Below, one piece after another: positions 1 to 9,824 of a DNA stretch of 64,000 bases. The stretch's first letter is position 1. Every line of letters starts with the position of its first letter. The notes under the pieces are model-generated. The model was not told the origin of the DNA. It saw only the letters and a program-made list of their open reading frames with translations, and searched no databases. This DNA comes from Barnesiella sp. WM24 (GTDB lineage: Bacteria; Bacteroidota; Bacteroidia; Bacteroidales; Muribaculaceae), in assembly GCF_004570975.1 (NCBI RefSeq), contig NZ_SPPC01000003.1:245102-309101 (forward strand), read 5' to 3'. A program made the position numbers and the translations under genes.

Positions 1-82
1 AGCTTGTCGATAGATATGTGAGAAATATGCTTTAATTGTGTATTTTTAACAGATATTTGCCGTGGCTGTAATCAATTCAATA

Positions 83-114
83 TTTGCCTGACTCTTGGCT
101 AATGGTTATCTTTG
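83..114 (+). promoter_or_regulatory. Promoter of ruvA
   Basis: A TTTG -33 element at 83-86 and TATCTTTG -7 element at 107-114 are separated by 20 bp, an exact fit to the Bacteroidota housekeeping sigma consensus. Transcription would start near 121, leaving a leader of about 20 nt before the ruvA ATG. Confidence 0.8.
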
Positions 115-143
115 TGGCGGAATTAACAAATAACCGATAATTA

Positions 144-725
144 ATGATAGAATATATAAAAGGACGACTCGTAGCTCTGACTCCTACCGACGCAGTGGTG
201 GAGACATGCGGCATCGGCTATCGTCTTGAAATATCGCTCTCGACCTACACTTCTCTTGAGGGTAGCGATGATGCAAGACTTCTTGTTCATGAGGTGATAA
301 GGGAAGATGCCCATGTGTTATTTGGGTTTGCTGAAGAGCGTGAACGCGCCCTGTTCCGCCTTTTGATAGGCGTGTCGGGAGTAGGGGCAAATACGGCGCG
401 TATAATTTTGTCTTCGATTCCTGTTGCCGAACTCGAGATTGTCATAACCTCAGGCGACCATGCGCATTTGAAAAATGTAAAAGGAATAGGCATAAAAACC
501 GCGCAAAGAATAATTGTTGACTTGAAGGATAAAATAAAACCGGGTGATGACACGTTACTAATTCAGCCGTCGGTCAACAACGAGGCGTTTGACGAGGCGC
601 TTGCAGCCTTGTTGATGCTCGGTTTTCCGCGTCCGCAGTCGCAGAAAGTGCTTAAAAAATTGTTTGACTCTGACCCTGCATTGAAGGTTGAGTCGGCAAT
701 CAAGAAAGCTCTGTCGATGCTTTGA
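144..725 (+). CDS. ruvA: Holliday junction branch migration protein RuvA
   Basis: RuvA tetramers bind four-way Holliday junctions and load the RuvB helicase during recombinational repair in the cytoplasm. The 193-aa product has the usual family length and begins with the OB-fold (MIEYIKGRL at residues 1-9). Two helix-hairpin-helix motifs follow (VSGVGANTA near residue 78 and VKGIGIKTA near residue 113), which contact the junction arms, and a C-terminal RuvB-binding domain starts near residue 145. The strong promoter at 83-114 lies just upstream. sprA follows after 52 nt on the same strand, so the two are probably co-transcribed; this neighbourhood says nothing about a functional link. The call is secure. 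Confidence 0.97.
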   Translation: MIEYIKGRLVALTPTDAVVETCGIGYRLEISLSTYTSLEGSDDARLLVHEVIREDAHVLFGFAEERERALFRLLIGVSGVGANTARIILSSIPVAELEIVITSGDHAHLKNVKGIGIKTAQRIIVDLKDKIKPGDDTLLIQPSVNNEAFDEALAALLMLGFPRPQSQKVLKKLFDSDPALKVESAIKKALSML

Positions 726-777
726 TTCTGTCAACTGTGGATGTCGCGGTGAGAATTTTGGTGGTAATCCACTTGCG

Positions 778-3700
778 ATGTTAAGAGTTAGACGTAGATT
801 TACAAGAATATTGCTATGTGCTGTCGTCCCGGGCTTCCTTTTAGGCTCGGTGAATGGCTTTTTTGCCCGTGCGCAATATCATGAGTCCAGCCTGCTCCCA
901 CCACCGCCTCCCCCCGGAGGTCCTGTCGTGACCGAAGATTCTACCGGTCTGCCTTTCCCTGTGCAGCCTACAATCCCGCCTGATTATGAGTCGCTTGCGG
1001 AGGGTGAGCTCGCCGCCGACCTTGAGACCCCGTCAAATGTCAGAACTGAAGCTGAGTATGACATTGAGTCGGGTTGCTATATAATAAGGACAAAAGTAGG
1101 CGATTTTGAAGTGGCTACTCCATTCATGCTCACCCCTGAGCAGTATGCCAACATGGAGTTGCGCAAATCCATGCAGGGATACTTCAACAAGCGCAATTCC
1201 GAACTGATGCAAGGCGAGAAAGAGAAGGAGCCGTTTAATGTGCTTGACATGAACTTCGCTCTCGGACCGCTTGAAAAGATATTCGGGCCCGGAGGTGTGC
1301 AGTTGAAGACACAGGGATCAGTGCAGATTTCAACCGGAATAAAGAGTAATAAGACCGACAATCCTGCGTTATCGCTGACAGCACGCCGAAAGACATATTT
1401 TGACTTTGACCAGAAGATACAGGCGACGGTCAATGCCTCGGTGGGCGACCGTCTGAAATTTAACATGTCCTATAACACTGACGCCACATTTGATTTTGAT
1501 TCAAAAAACATCAAATTACAGTATGAAGGCACAGAGGACGACATCGTAAAGAGTATTGAGGCGGGTAATGTAAGCATGACTACCGGCTCGTCGCTTATAA
1601 GGGGTAGCACGGCGCTGTTTGGTATAAAGTCGCAGCTTCAGTTTGGCAAACTGACTGCCACGGCACTCGTGTCGCAACAAAACAGCGAGTCAAGGACTGT
1701 CAACACAAAGGGTGGAGTGCAGACTACTGACTTCAGTATAAATGCTGATGAATATGACCAGAACCGCCACTATTTTCTCGGGCATTTCTTCAGGGACAAT
1801 TATGATGCGTTTGCTTCAAAGCTTCCTTATGTAAGTTCAGGAGTGAACATTACGCGTATTGAGGTGTGGGTCACCAATAAGAGCGGCAATTACAACCAGT
1901 CGAGAAATATAGTGTCGTTTATGGACCTTGGCGAAAACAGGGTGCTTGCCAACAATTATTGGACTACTGACCCTGCATATCCCAATCCAAGCAACAACTC
2001 CAATAATCTTCTTTCCGTCATAAAAAACGATTATCCGGGAGCAAGAAACATTAATACCGTGACTCAGGCACTTGAGCCTTTGGCGGCTTATGGCATAGAT
2101 GGCGGAAAGGATTATGAGAAGGTAGAGAGTGCGCGTTTGCTCCAGTCGTCGGAATATACGCTGAACTCTACACTCGGATATATCTCTATAAAGACTGCGC
2201 TGAATGCCGACGAGGTGCTTGGCGTGGCTTACGAGTACACTTATCGCGGACAGGTCTATCAGGTGGGCGAGTTTTCTGCCGACATAACCACTACCGACCA
2301 GTCGCTATATGTCAAGATGCTCAAAAGTACCACCGTTGCACCTAAGCTCCCAATGTGGGATCTTATGATGAAAAATGTCTATTCTCTTGGCGCCTATCAG
2401 ATACAAAAATCCAATTTCCGCCTTAACATAAAGTATCTTAACGATACTACCGGCACACAGATAAATTATCTGCCTGTAGCCGGACTGTCAGATAAATCCT
2501 TGCTTCAGGTGATGAATCTGGACCGCATTGACGCAAGCGAAAATTCCAATCCCGACGGATTTTTTGACTTTATTGAAGGCTATACCATCCAGTCGTCGAC
2601 AGGTAAGGTAATATTTCCGGTCGTTGAGCCGTTTGGCTCTCATCTTGCTGAAGTGATTACTGACCCTGTTGTGAGAGACAAGTATCTGTATCAGGAACTT
2701 TACGACTCGACGATTGTGGTGGCACGTCAGTTTGCCGATAAAAACAAATTTATACTTACCGGTGAATACCAGGCGTCAAGCGGCTCGCAGATACGCCTGA
2801 ACGCGATGAATGTGCCCCGAGGCTCGGTCGTGGTAATGGCTGGCGGTGTCAGGCTTACAGAAAACAGTGACTACACCGTTGATTATTCAATGGGTATAGT
2901 CACGATTACCAACCAGAGTATAATAGACTCAGGGCAAAGCATCAGTGTGACGCTCGAAAATCAGTCAATGTTCAGTATGCAGCGTAAGACATTGCTCGGT
3001 CTTGACCTGAACTATAAGTTTAACAAGGATTTTAATATCGGCGCGACGATAATGCACTTTTCCGAGAAGGCGCTGACTGAGAAGGTCAATATCGGAGATG
3101 AGCTGATCAACAATACTATGTGGGGAGTGAATCTCGCCTACAACAATCAGTTTATGTGGCTTACCAATCTTGTAAACAAGATACCGACAGTCAACGCTAC
3201 CCAGCCGTCTACCATCAGCCTGCAGGCTGAGTTTGCGCAGCTCGTGCCCCACAAGCAGAAGAGCGGCTCCAATAAGGGTAGTTCATATATTGATGATTTT
3301 GAATCGACACAGACGGGCATTGACCTCAGGTCGCCTTATTCATGGGTGCTTGCATCAACGCCCTACGAATCGGGTAAAAACGCGCTTTTCCCTGAAGCGG
3401 CACTATCCAATAATGTGGATTATGGAAAAAACCGTGCGCTTCTGGCTTGGTATTACATAGACCGAATGTTTACACAGCGTAACTCTTCGCTTGCGCCGGG
3501 GTATATCAGTGCCGACCTGAAGCAGCTTTCCAATCCATATGTCAGGGAAGTCACCTCTACCGAGCTTTTCCCTGACCGCCAGCTCGGTTATGGGGAGTCC
3601 AATATAATCCAGACTCTGAACCTGTCATATTATCCTACTGAGCGAGGCCCATATAATCTTGATGCCACCAATATCAACGATCAGGGTGAACTGCTTAATC

Positions 3701-6700
3701 CGGAATCACGTTGGGGCGGAATCATGCGTAAAATGGATAATACCAATTTTGAACAGGCCAACATCGAGTATGTCCAGTTCTGGCTGATGAATCCGTTTCT
3801 TGATCCGGAGAATCCTAATTATGATGGTGGCGACCTTTACCTTAACTTCGGTGAGATAAGCGAGGATATACTTAAAGACGGTCTTAAATCTTATGAAAAC
3901 GGTATACCCTATGACGGCAATGACCAGTTCCTGACCGAGACAGTGTGGGGTAGGGTTTCAAAGCAAAATTCGCTGACATATGCGTTTGACAATAATGCCG
4001 GGGCACGTCTTGTGCAGGACGTCGGTCTTGACGGATTGAAAAATGACGAGGAGTTTCATTTTGACTCTTACTCCACTTATCTTGACCAGTTGCGTGCAAA
4101 GCTTGCACCTTCTGCAATAGAAAGAATGCAGGCTGACCAGTTTTCACCATTTAATGACCCTGCCGGTGATAACTACCATTTTTATCGCGGCTATGACTAT
4201 GATGAAGAGCGTCTATCTATTCTTGAACGCTATAAGCATTATAATGGAGTGGAAGGCAACTCTCTGTCGCCTGACGATGCTCCTGATCCATTATACCAGT
4301 CGGCCCGAACATCTCCTGATGTCGAGGATATCAATCAAGACAATACTCTTAACGAGTATGAACGATATTTTCAATACAAGGTGTCGATACGCCCCGAAGA
4401 CCTCGTGGTGGGTAAGAATTATATAACTGACAAGCAGGTGGCTTTGGTAAGGACCCGTGACGGAAGCGACCAGGAGGTGGAGTGGTATCAGTTCAAGATA
4501 CCCTTGGATGACTATGAGCGCGTGGTCGGTTCAATCAACGACTTCTCGACCATCCGTTTTGCCAGAATGTTTATGACCGGATTCAAGCAGGTGACACATC
4601 TGCGTTTTGCAACTCTGGAGCTTGTGCGTGGCGAGTGGCGTCCCTACGATTTCAATCTGAACAGCCGCGGCGATGCGCCTGCCGAGGGACAGCTTGATGT
4701 GTCGGTGGTTAATATTGAAGAGAATGCCGGCAGAGAACCGGTAAATTATGTGTTGCCTCCGGGTGTGTCGCGTATTACCGACCCGGGGCAGTCGCAGATT
4801 ACCCAGCTCAACGAGCAGTCGATGTCGCTCAAGGTTACCGGGCTTCATGCCGGTGATGCACGTGGTGTATACCGTAACACATCTCATGACCTGCGTAATT
4901 ACAAGCGCATGCAGATGTGGGTGCATGCTGAAAGCCTCATAGACGACGCGACCAATCTGAAATCGGGGGAATTGTCGTTGTTTATCCGCCTTGGTACTGA
5001 CATAAAGAATAATTACTACGAGTATGAGATACCTCTTACTCTGACGCCACATATCACATCGGCAAACAAGTATCATGATTCGGGCGATGACCTTTATAAG
5101 GTGTGGCCGCTGTCCAATCGTCTTGACTTCGCCCTTCAGAGTCTTGTGAACTTGAAGAAGGAGCGTAATATGGCGCGTCATCAGGCTAATTCCACTGTCA
5201 GCTTTACGACGCTTTACACCGGCCGTGACCCTGATAATGAACAAAACCGCATTGCCGTGATGGGAAATCCGTCGCTAAGTGATGTCAGGGTCATGCTTAT
5301 CGGTGTGCGTAACAACGCCAGCTCTACCCGTGACGGCATTGTGTGGGTCAATGAGCTTAAAGTTACCGACTTTGATGAAAGCGGAGGCTGGGCGGCGAAG
5401 GCAAATGTCAATCTCGGGCTATCGGATCTTGCGACTTTCAATTTCGGAGTGCATAAAGAGACTGCCGGTTTCGGAGGTGTGGATCAGCCTTTGAATGCCC
5501 GTCGCATGGATGATTACGAACAATATAACTTTGCGATGCAGGTTGATGTGGGTCGATTCATCCCTGAAAAGGCAAAGCTTAAAGCTCCGGTGTATTATTC
5601 GATTTCTAAAGAAAAGACATCGCCTAAATATAATCCTCTTGACCAGGATGTGTTGCTGAAGGATGCCCTCGACGAGGCGGCTACCAAGCAGGAGCGTGAT
5701 TCGATTTCCAATTATGCGGTAGAGCGGTCGACGGTTCAGAGTTTCAGTATCTCGGGACTTAGATTTGATATTCAGAGTGCCAACCCGATGCCTTGGGATC
5801 CTGCCAACTTCACGTTTAATTTCTCTTTCAACAAGAGAAACGAGATGAACCCTACGACTGAATACGAGAACACCAATGATTACCGTGGTTCGTTCCAGTA
5901 TTCATGGACTCCCTATGTCAAGGGATTGAAACCCTTCAGCTGGGTGAAGTCAAAGTCTAAAAACGCAAAGTTTATCAAGGAGTGGGAGATTAATTACCTG
6001 CCGGCAAATATATCGTTCCTGACCACCATGTCACGCTACTATTACGAGCAGCAGACCCGCAGCGAGATTGACCAGATGTTTCAGCTTCCGGTGTCGGTTT
6101 CCAAGAATTTTATCTGGGACCGTCAGCTTAACCTCTCATGGAATCTTACAAAGTCGCTGAATGTATCATTCTCATCCAATACATCAGCGCGTATCGAGGA
6201 GCCGATAGGGGCGGTGAACCGCAAGCTCTTCCCCGACCGGTATAAGGAATGGAAAGACACGGTGTTGAACAGCATATTGCATCTCGGCACCCCCTGGTCC
6301 TATAATCAGAGCTTCGTTGCATCTTATCGCGCCCCGTTCAACCGCATTCCTGTAATTGACTTCTTGACCGGTTCGGTCAGCTATAACGCTACATACCGCT
6401 GGGATCGCGGGGCGACAGTTGACGGCGTGAACATAGGTAATACGATTGCAAATCAGGCTTCCTGGAATGTTGACGGCAGAATAAATCTTGAGGGGCTATA
6501 CAATAAGTTTGGCTATCTTAAAAAGGTCAATCAGCGGTTTAGTTCGACAAGACGTGCGCCTGTCTCTACCAAGCCTAAGAAGTTTGAGCGCACATTCAAG
6601 CTTCTGCCCGACACTACTCTTGTCATAAAACACAACCTCCGTAATAAGAAAGTAAAGGTCACAGCGACTACAACCGATGGAAAACCTTTTGCAGTAAAGA

Positions 6701-8229
6701 CCGTGGTCAAGGATAATAATACTGTGGAGGTATTGACCCGTGGCGACCAGAATATCAAGTTCACCATTGTCGAGCAGCTAAAAGATGAAAAGTCGACCTG
6801 GCGTGAAATCGGCGAGCATGCGACCCGTTTTGCCATGCTTGTAAGGAGTGTGAATGTGCGTTTCCGCACATCTCACTCGCTATCGTTGCCGCTCTTCGCC
6901 CCCGAAATAGGTGACGGATTCGGGCAGACACGAAGCTACGGACCTCTTGCCCCGGGTCTTGATTTCGCTTTCGGATTCATCGGAGAGGGTTATGTCGACA
7001 AGGCAAAAGAAAGGGGCTGGCTGATATGTAATGATACTCAGACATCGCCATCTATATGGTCCAATACGAATGAATTTAATTTTGAAGTCGACCTTGAACC
7101 CCTCCGCGGATTGAAGATTAAGCTTACCAACAATCGCACTGATAACCGTAATTCGCAGACACAGTTCATGTATGACAACATGCCTGTCACACGCAGCGGA
7201 AGCTACACAAAGACGCATTGCGCCATAGCAACAGCATTGCGTACAGCAAAGGCTGACGATGGTTATCATAGTGAGGCGTTTGACCAATTCCTTGCCAACA
7301 TACCTGTAATTGCCGACCGTATCGAGCGCAAATATATCGGTGTAAACTATCCTGTCGGAGGATTCATGAAGGATAATCCAAATGCCGGACGACCCTTTGA
7401 CCCTGAGGTCGGAGGTGTCAACCGTGCCGGAAGCGATGTGCTGATTCCTGCATTTCTTGCCGCATATACAGGCGTTGACGCGTCAAAAATTTACCTTACG
7501 CCTTTCCCGTCGCTTGCTCAGATGCTTCCTAACTGGAGAGTGACCTTTGACGGGTTGATACGTATGGGTAATCTTGGCAATATATTCAAGAGCATTACCT
7601 TGACTCATGCCTACCAGTGTACCTACTCTGTAGGAAGTTATTCGTCGTTTCTTAACTGGATGGCTGTTGACGGCGATCTCGGTTTTACTGTCGATGAACT
7701 TACAGGAGAGCCTGTGCCCTCATCTCCCTACAATATCTCGTCGGTAGCTATCACTGAGAAGTTTGCTCCTCTTTTTGGAGTGCAGGTGACGCTTAAAAAT
7801 GACTTGAAATTTAACGCAGAATATCGTGACAGCCGCACCCTCACTCTTAATTCCGATGCCGGGCAGCTGGTAGAGGCGCAGACACGCAATATTACAGTCG
7901 GTGCGGGTTACAAGTTTGTCGGATTCAATACCGTGCTTAAAATGAAAGGCTCAGGCAGAGGTGTCAGCAATGACCTTACTCTAAACGCCGACTTCTCCCT
8001 TGCCCAGAGTCATGCCTTGATACGCCGTATTGAGAGCAACTATGCACAGGCTACTTCCGGAACACGTTCGATAAGCGTCAATTTTACCGCACAATATATC
8101 ATGAGCAGGCGTGTTACGCTCGGTGCGTTCTTTGACCACCAGATTAACACCCCGCTTATTTCATCAAGCGCATTCCCCACTACCAACAGTAGCTATGGGC
8201 TGACATTCAATCTTAATCTTGCCCGTTAA
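778..8229 (+). CDS. sprA: T9SS outer-membrane translocon protein SprA (Sov)
   Basis: SprA forms the giant outer-membrane barrel through which type IX secretion substrates leave the cell. At 2483 aa the product matches the size of known SprA proteins, and its long runs of alternating aromatic beta-strands with repeated references such as the YWTTDPAYPNPS and GIDLRSPYSW segments fit the family. I place the start at ATG 778 rather than further upstream at 688 because the product then begins with a basic stretch and a hydrophobic segment (MLRVRRRFTRILLCAVVPGF), a signal peptide, and does not overlap ruvA. A proline-rich segment (SLLPPPPPPGG) follows the cleavage region. With porQ at 48.3 kb and three proteins here with T9SS-type tails, the organism very likely runs a working T9SS. 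Confidence 0.93.
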   Translation: MLRVRRRFTRILLCAVVPGFLLGSVNGFFARAQYHESSLLPPPPPPGGPVVTEDSTGLPFPVQPTIPPDYESLAEGELAADLETPSNVRTEAEYDIESGCYIIRTKVGDFEVATPFMLTPEQYANMELRKSMQGYFNKRNSELMQGEKEKEPFNVLDMNFALGPLEKIFGPGGVQLKTQGSVQISTGIKSNKTDNPALSLTARRKTYFDFDQKIQATVNASVGDRLKFNMSYNTDATFDFDSKNIKLQYEGTEDDIVKSIEAGNVSMTTGSSLIRGSTALFGIKSQLQFGKLTATALVSQQNSESRTVNTKGGVQTTDFSINADEYDQNRHYFLGHFFRDNYDAFASKLPYVSSGVNITRIEVWVTNKSGNYNQSRNIVSFMDLGENRVLANNYWTTDPAYPNPSNNSNNLLSVIKNDYPGARNINTVTQALEPLAAYGIDGGKDYEKVESARLLQSSEYTLNSTLGYISIKTALNADEVLGVAYEYTYRGQVYQVGEFSADITTTDQSLYVKMLKSTTVAPKLPMWDLMMKNVYSLGAYQIQKSNFRLNIKYLNDTTGTQINYLPVAGLSDKSLLQVMNLDRIDASENSNPDGFFDFIEGYTIQSSTGKVIFPVVEPFGSHLAEVITDPVVRDKYLYQELYDSTIVVARQFADKNKFILTGEYQASSGSQIRLNAMNVPRGSVVVMAGGVRLTENSDYTVDYSMGIVTITNQSIIDSGQSISVTLENQSMFSMQRKTLLGLDLNYKFNKDFNIGATIMHFSEKALTEKVNIGDELINNTMWGVNLAYNNQFMWLTNLVNKIPTVNATQPSTISLQAEFAQLVPHKQKSGSNKGSSYIDDFESTQTGIDLRSPYSWVLASTPYESGKNALFPEAALSNNVDYGKNRALLAWYYIDRMFTQRNSSLAPGYISADLKQLSNPYVREVTSTELFPDRQLGYGESNIIQTLNLSYYPTERGPYNLDATNINDQGELLNPESRWGGIMRKMDNTNFEQANIEYVQFWLMNPFLDPENPNYDGGDLYLNFGEISEDILKDGLKSYENGIPYDGNDQFLTETVWGRVSKQNSLTYAFDNNAGARLVQDVGLDGLKNDEEFHFDSYSTYLDQLRAKLAPSAIERMQADQFSPFNDPAGDNYHFYRGYDYDEERLSILERYKHYNGVEGNSLSPDDAPDPLYQSARTSPDVEDINQDNTLNEYERYFQYKVSIRPEDLVVGKNYITDKQVALVRTRDGSDQEVEWYQFKIPLDDYERVVGSINDFSTIRFARMFMTGFKQVTHLRFATLELVRGEWRPYDFNLNSRGDAPAEGQLDVSVVNIEENAGREPVNYVLPPGVSRITDPGQSQITQLNEQSMSLKVTGLHAGDARGVYRNTSHDLRNYKRMQMWVHAESLIDDATNLKSGELSLFIRLGTDIKNNYYEYEIPLTLTPHITSANKYHDSGDDLYKVWPLSNRLDFALQSLVNLKKERNMARHQANSTVSFTTLYTGRDPDNEQNRIAVMGNPSLSDVRVMLIGVRNNASSTRDGIVWVNELKVTDFDESGGWAAKANVNLGLSDLATFNFGVHKETAGFGGVDQPLNARRMDDYEQYNFAMQVDVGRFIPEKAKLKAPVYYSISKEKTSPKYNPLDQDVLLKDALDEAATKQERDSISNYAVERSTVQSFSISGLRFDIQSANPMPWDPANFTFNFSFNKRNEMNPTTEYENTNDYRGSFQYSWTPYVKGLKPFSWVKSKSKNAKFIKEWEINYLPANISFLTTMSRYYYEQQTRSEIDQMFQLPVSVSKNFIWDRQLNLSWNLTKSLNVSFSSNTSARIEEPIGAVNRKLFPDRYKEWKDTVLNSILHLGTPWSYNQSFVASYRAPFNRIPVIDFLTGSVSYNATYRWDRGATVDGVNIGNTIANQASWNVDGRINLEGLYNKFGYLKKVNQRFSSTRRAPVSTKPKKFERTFKLLPDTTLVIKHNLRNKKVKVTATTTDGKPFAVKTVVKDNNTVEVLTRGDQNIKFTIVEQLKDEKSTWREIGEHATRFAMLVRSVNVRFRTSHSLSLPLFAPEIGDGFGQTRSYGPLAPGLDFAFGFIGEGYVDKAKERGWLICNDTQTSPSIWSNTNEFNFEVDLEPLRGLKIKLTNNRTDNRNSQTQFMYDNMPVTRSGSYTKTHCAIATALRTAKADDGYHSEAFDQFLANIPVIADRIERKYIGVNYPVGGFMKDNPNAGRPFDPEVGGVNRAGSDVLIPAFLAAYTGVDASKIYLTPFPSLAQMLPNWRVTFDGLIRMGNLGNIFKSITLTHAYQCTYSVGSYSSFLNWMAVDGDLGFTVDELTGEPVPSSPYNISSVAITEKFAPLFGVQVTLKNDLKFNAEYRDSRTLTLNSDAGQLVEAQTRNITVGAGYKFVGFNTVLKMKGSGRGVSNDLTLNADFSLAQSHALIRRIESNYAQATSGTRSISVNFTAQYIMSRRVTLGAFFDHQINTPLISSSAFPTTNSSYGLTFNLNLAR

Positions 8230-8310
8230 ATCGGTTGCCTGAGAGTAGGGTATGGCGGGAACAATTATAAGGTGAATGGCGTTATTTCAACTGAACAGAA
8301 ATATGTAGAT

Positions 8311-8772
8311 ATGAAAACAGGACCGGTTGAAAAGATATATGAGGCATTTAGCGCCATTGCCGATGATAGGGTTAGATTTATCTCAGAAGAGGGTTGCCTT
8401 ATGCCTACAGCTCAAGGTGTCGCAAAAGTGACTTCATCCGATGGAAATAAAACCTATACTGTCACCTGGCAAGGTGAAGACTATACATCAAATGATAATG
8501 CCACTTATTGGCAAGGTTATGCCGGCTATCCGGTGATAGCTGTTTTGATGCTGCAGGGCAGGCTGCCGCTTGACCGTAGCATTTCCGACCTTTTCAAAGG
8601 AATAAACTGGACTGAACTTAACAATGCACATAAGCGGGATTATTCAGCCGCCCTTGACGAGATAATAGACAAGCGTGGCATAGACCGTTCGGTCATTAGT
8701 GGGGTGGTCCAGGAGACCTATTCATTGCTTGGCGCACTTCCTGTAAATATCGGGAAAGGTAAAATGAGGTGA
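8311..8772 (+). CDS. Conserved-looking protein of unknown function
   Basis: I do not recognise this family. The 153-aa product (start at ATG 8311; a GTG at 8272 would add 13 residues) has no signal peptide or membrane segment. It looks like a small alpha/beta protein: an N-terminal part with KIYEAFSAIADDR, a beta-rich middle with TVTWQGEDY near residue 50, a hydrophobic YPVIAVLMLQGRLPLD segment around residues 72-87 and a helical C-terminus. Codon use resembles its neighbours. It sits 81 nt after sprA on the same strand with no clear promoter in the gap, so it may be the last gene of the ruvA-sprA transcript. The hydrophobic YPVIA..M segment and the IGKGKMR ending give no reliable clue to function. 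Confidence 0.7.
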   Translation: MKTGPVEKIYEAFSAIADDRVRFISEEGCLMPTAQGVAKVTSSDGNKTYTVTWQGEDYTSNDNATYWQGYAGYPVIAVLMLQGRLPLDRSISDLFKGINWTELNNAHKRDYSAALDEIIDKRGIDRSVISGVVQETYSLLGALPVNIGKGKMR

Positions 8773-8892
8773 TATTTGTGACTATATGCTTTTAAAACGT
8801 TCGGTTTGCTGTCAATATTTGATTGAAATTGGTAAATTTGGTGCTATTTGCCATAATTATTTTGTTTTTTGAAGAAAATTTTTCAAAAAGCA

Positions 8893-8922
8893 TTGCGGTT
8901 TATGACAAAATGTATATCTTTG
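8893..8922 (+). promoter_or_regulatory. Promoter of dapF operon
   Basis: A TTG at 8893-8895 and TATCTTTG at 8915-8922 are separated by 19 bp and match the Bacteroidota promoter consensus. The predicted transcript start near 8929 lies downstream of an in-frame ATG at 8869, which supports the dapF start at 8944. Confidence 0.7.
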
Positions 8923-8943
8923 CATCAAAATACGATTACAATC

Positions 8944-9798
8944 ATGTCGATGAACCCGATTAGATTCACCAAGATGCATGGCATCAGCAACGACTATATA
9001 TACATCAACTGTATGAATGGTCAGCCCGAGTACCCGCAGCATCTGTCGGTCGAGATGAGTGATCGCCACACAGGAGTAGGAGGAGACGGGATTATTTTGA
9101 TATGCCCCTCCGAAATTGCCGATTTCAAAATGCGAATATTTAACGCCGACGGTTCCGAGGCAAAGATGTGTGGCAATGGAAGCCGCTGTGTCGGCAAATA
9201 TGTCTATGATTACGGTCTTACCGACAAAACCCGGATTACACTTGAGACTCTTTCAGGGATAAAGGTGCTTTCGCTGCATCTGCGCGACGGGAAGGTTGAT
9301 ACGGTCACGGTCGACATGGGTGAGCCGGTTCTTACTCCTTGTGAAATACCTGTACGCCATTCTGGCGATTCAATGATTGACCATAAGGTCATATCAGCGG
9401 GTAAGGAATACCGGCTGACGGCGGTTTCGATGGGCAATCCTCACGGTGTTATATTCGGAGCCGACCCTGACTCTTTGCCGTTGGAAGCTATTGGCCCCGG
9501 ACTTGAATGTCACGACATGTGGCAGGACAGGGCTAACATAGAATTTGCGTCGGTCCTATCTCCTTCAGAGATAAAGATGAGAGTATGGGAACGCGGAAGC
9601 GGAGAGACAATGGCGTGTGGCACCGGAGCTTGTGCTACGGCTGTCGCTGCAGTGTTGAACGGTCTTACCGGAAGAAGAGTCACCGTCCATTTGCGGGGCG
9701 GCGACTTGACTATCGAGTGGCGCCCCGACGACAACCATGTTTACATGACGGGAAGTGCTACTACGGTTTTTGAAGGGACCTATGAAAGACAGATATAA
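8944..9798 (+). CDS. dapF: Diaminopimelate epimerase
   Basis: DapF interconverts LL- and meso-diaminopimelate, the last step before the lysine decarboxylase and the source of the peptidoglycan cross-link residue. The two catalytic cysteines are visible: Cys76 in MCGNGSRC and Cys225 in MACGTGACAT. The family N-terminus FTKMHGISNDYIYI starts at residue 8. The length of 284 aa is typical. I choose ATG 8944 because the longer frame from 8869 would begin upstream of the promoter. dapL follows after 26 nt, so the two final steps of the aminotransferase branch of DAP synthesis are co-transcribed, probably together with glnN. Confidence 0.96.
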   Translation: MSMNPIRFTKMHGISNDYIYINCMNGQPEYPQHLSVEMSDRHTGVGGDGIILICPSEIADFKMRIFNADGSEAKMCGNGSRCVGKYVYDYGLTDKTRITLETLSGIKVLSLHLRDGKVDTVTVDMGEPVLTPCEIPVRHSGDSMIDHKVISAGKEYRLTAVSMGNPHGVIFGADPDSLPLEAIGPGLECHDMWQDRANIEFASVLSPSEIKMRVWERGSGETMACGTGACATAVAAVLNGLTGRRVTVHLRGGDLTIEWRPDDNHVYMTGSATTVFEGTYERQI

Positions 9799-9824
9799 TT
9801 AATTAGATAAAGATTGTTTTAGTG

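Noticed and set aside
688-777. Upstream extension of sprA
   Set aside because: It would overlap ruvA and place a signal peptide 30 residues inside; ATG 778 gives a proper signal sequence.
4531-5244. A 237-codon frame antisense to sprA
   Set aside because: Compositional shadow of the long sprA frame; no promoter, no recognisable domain.
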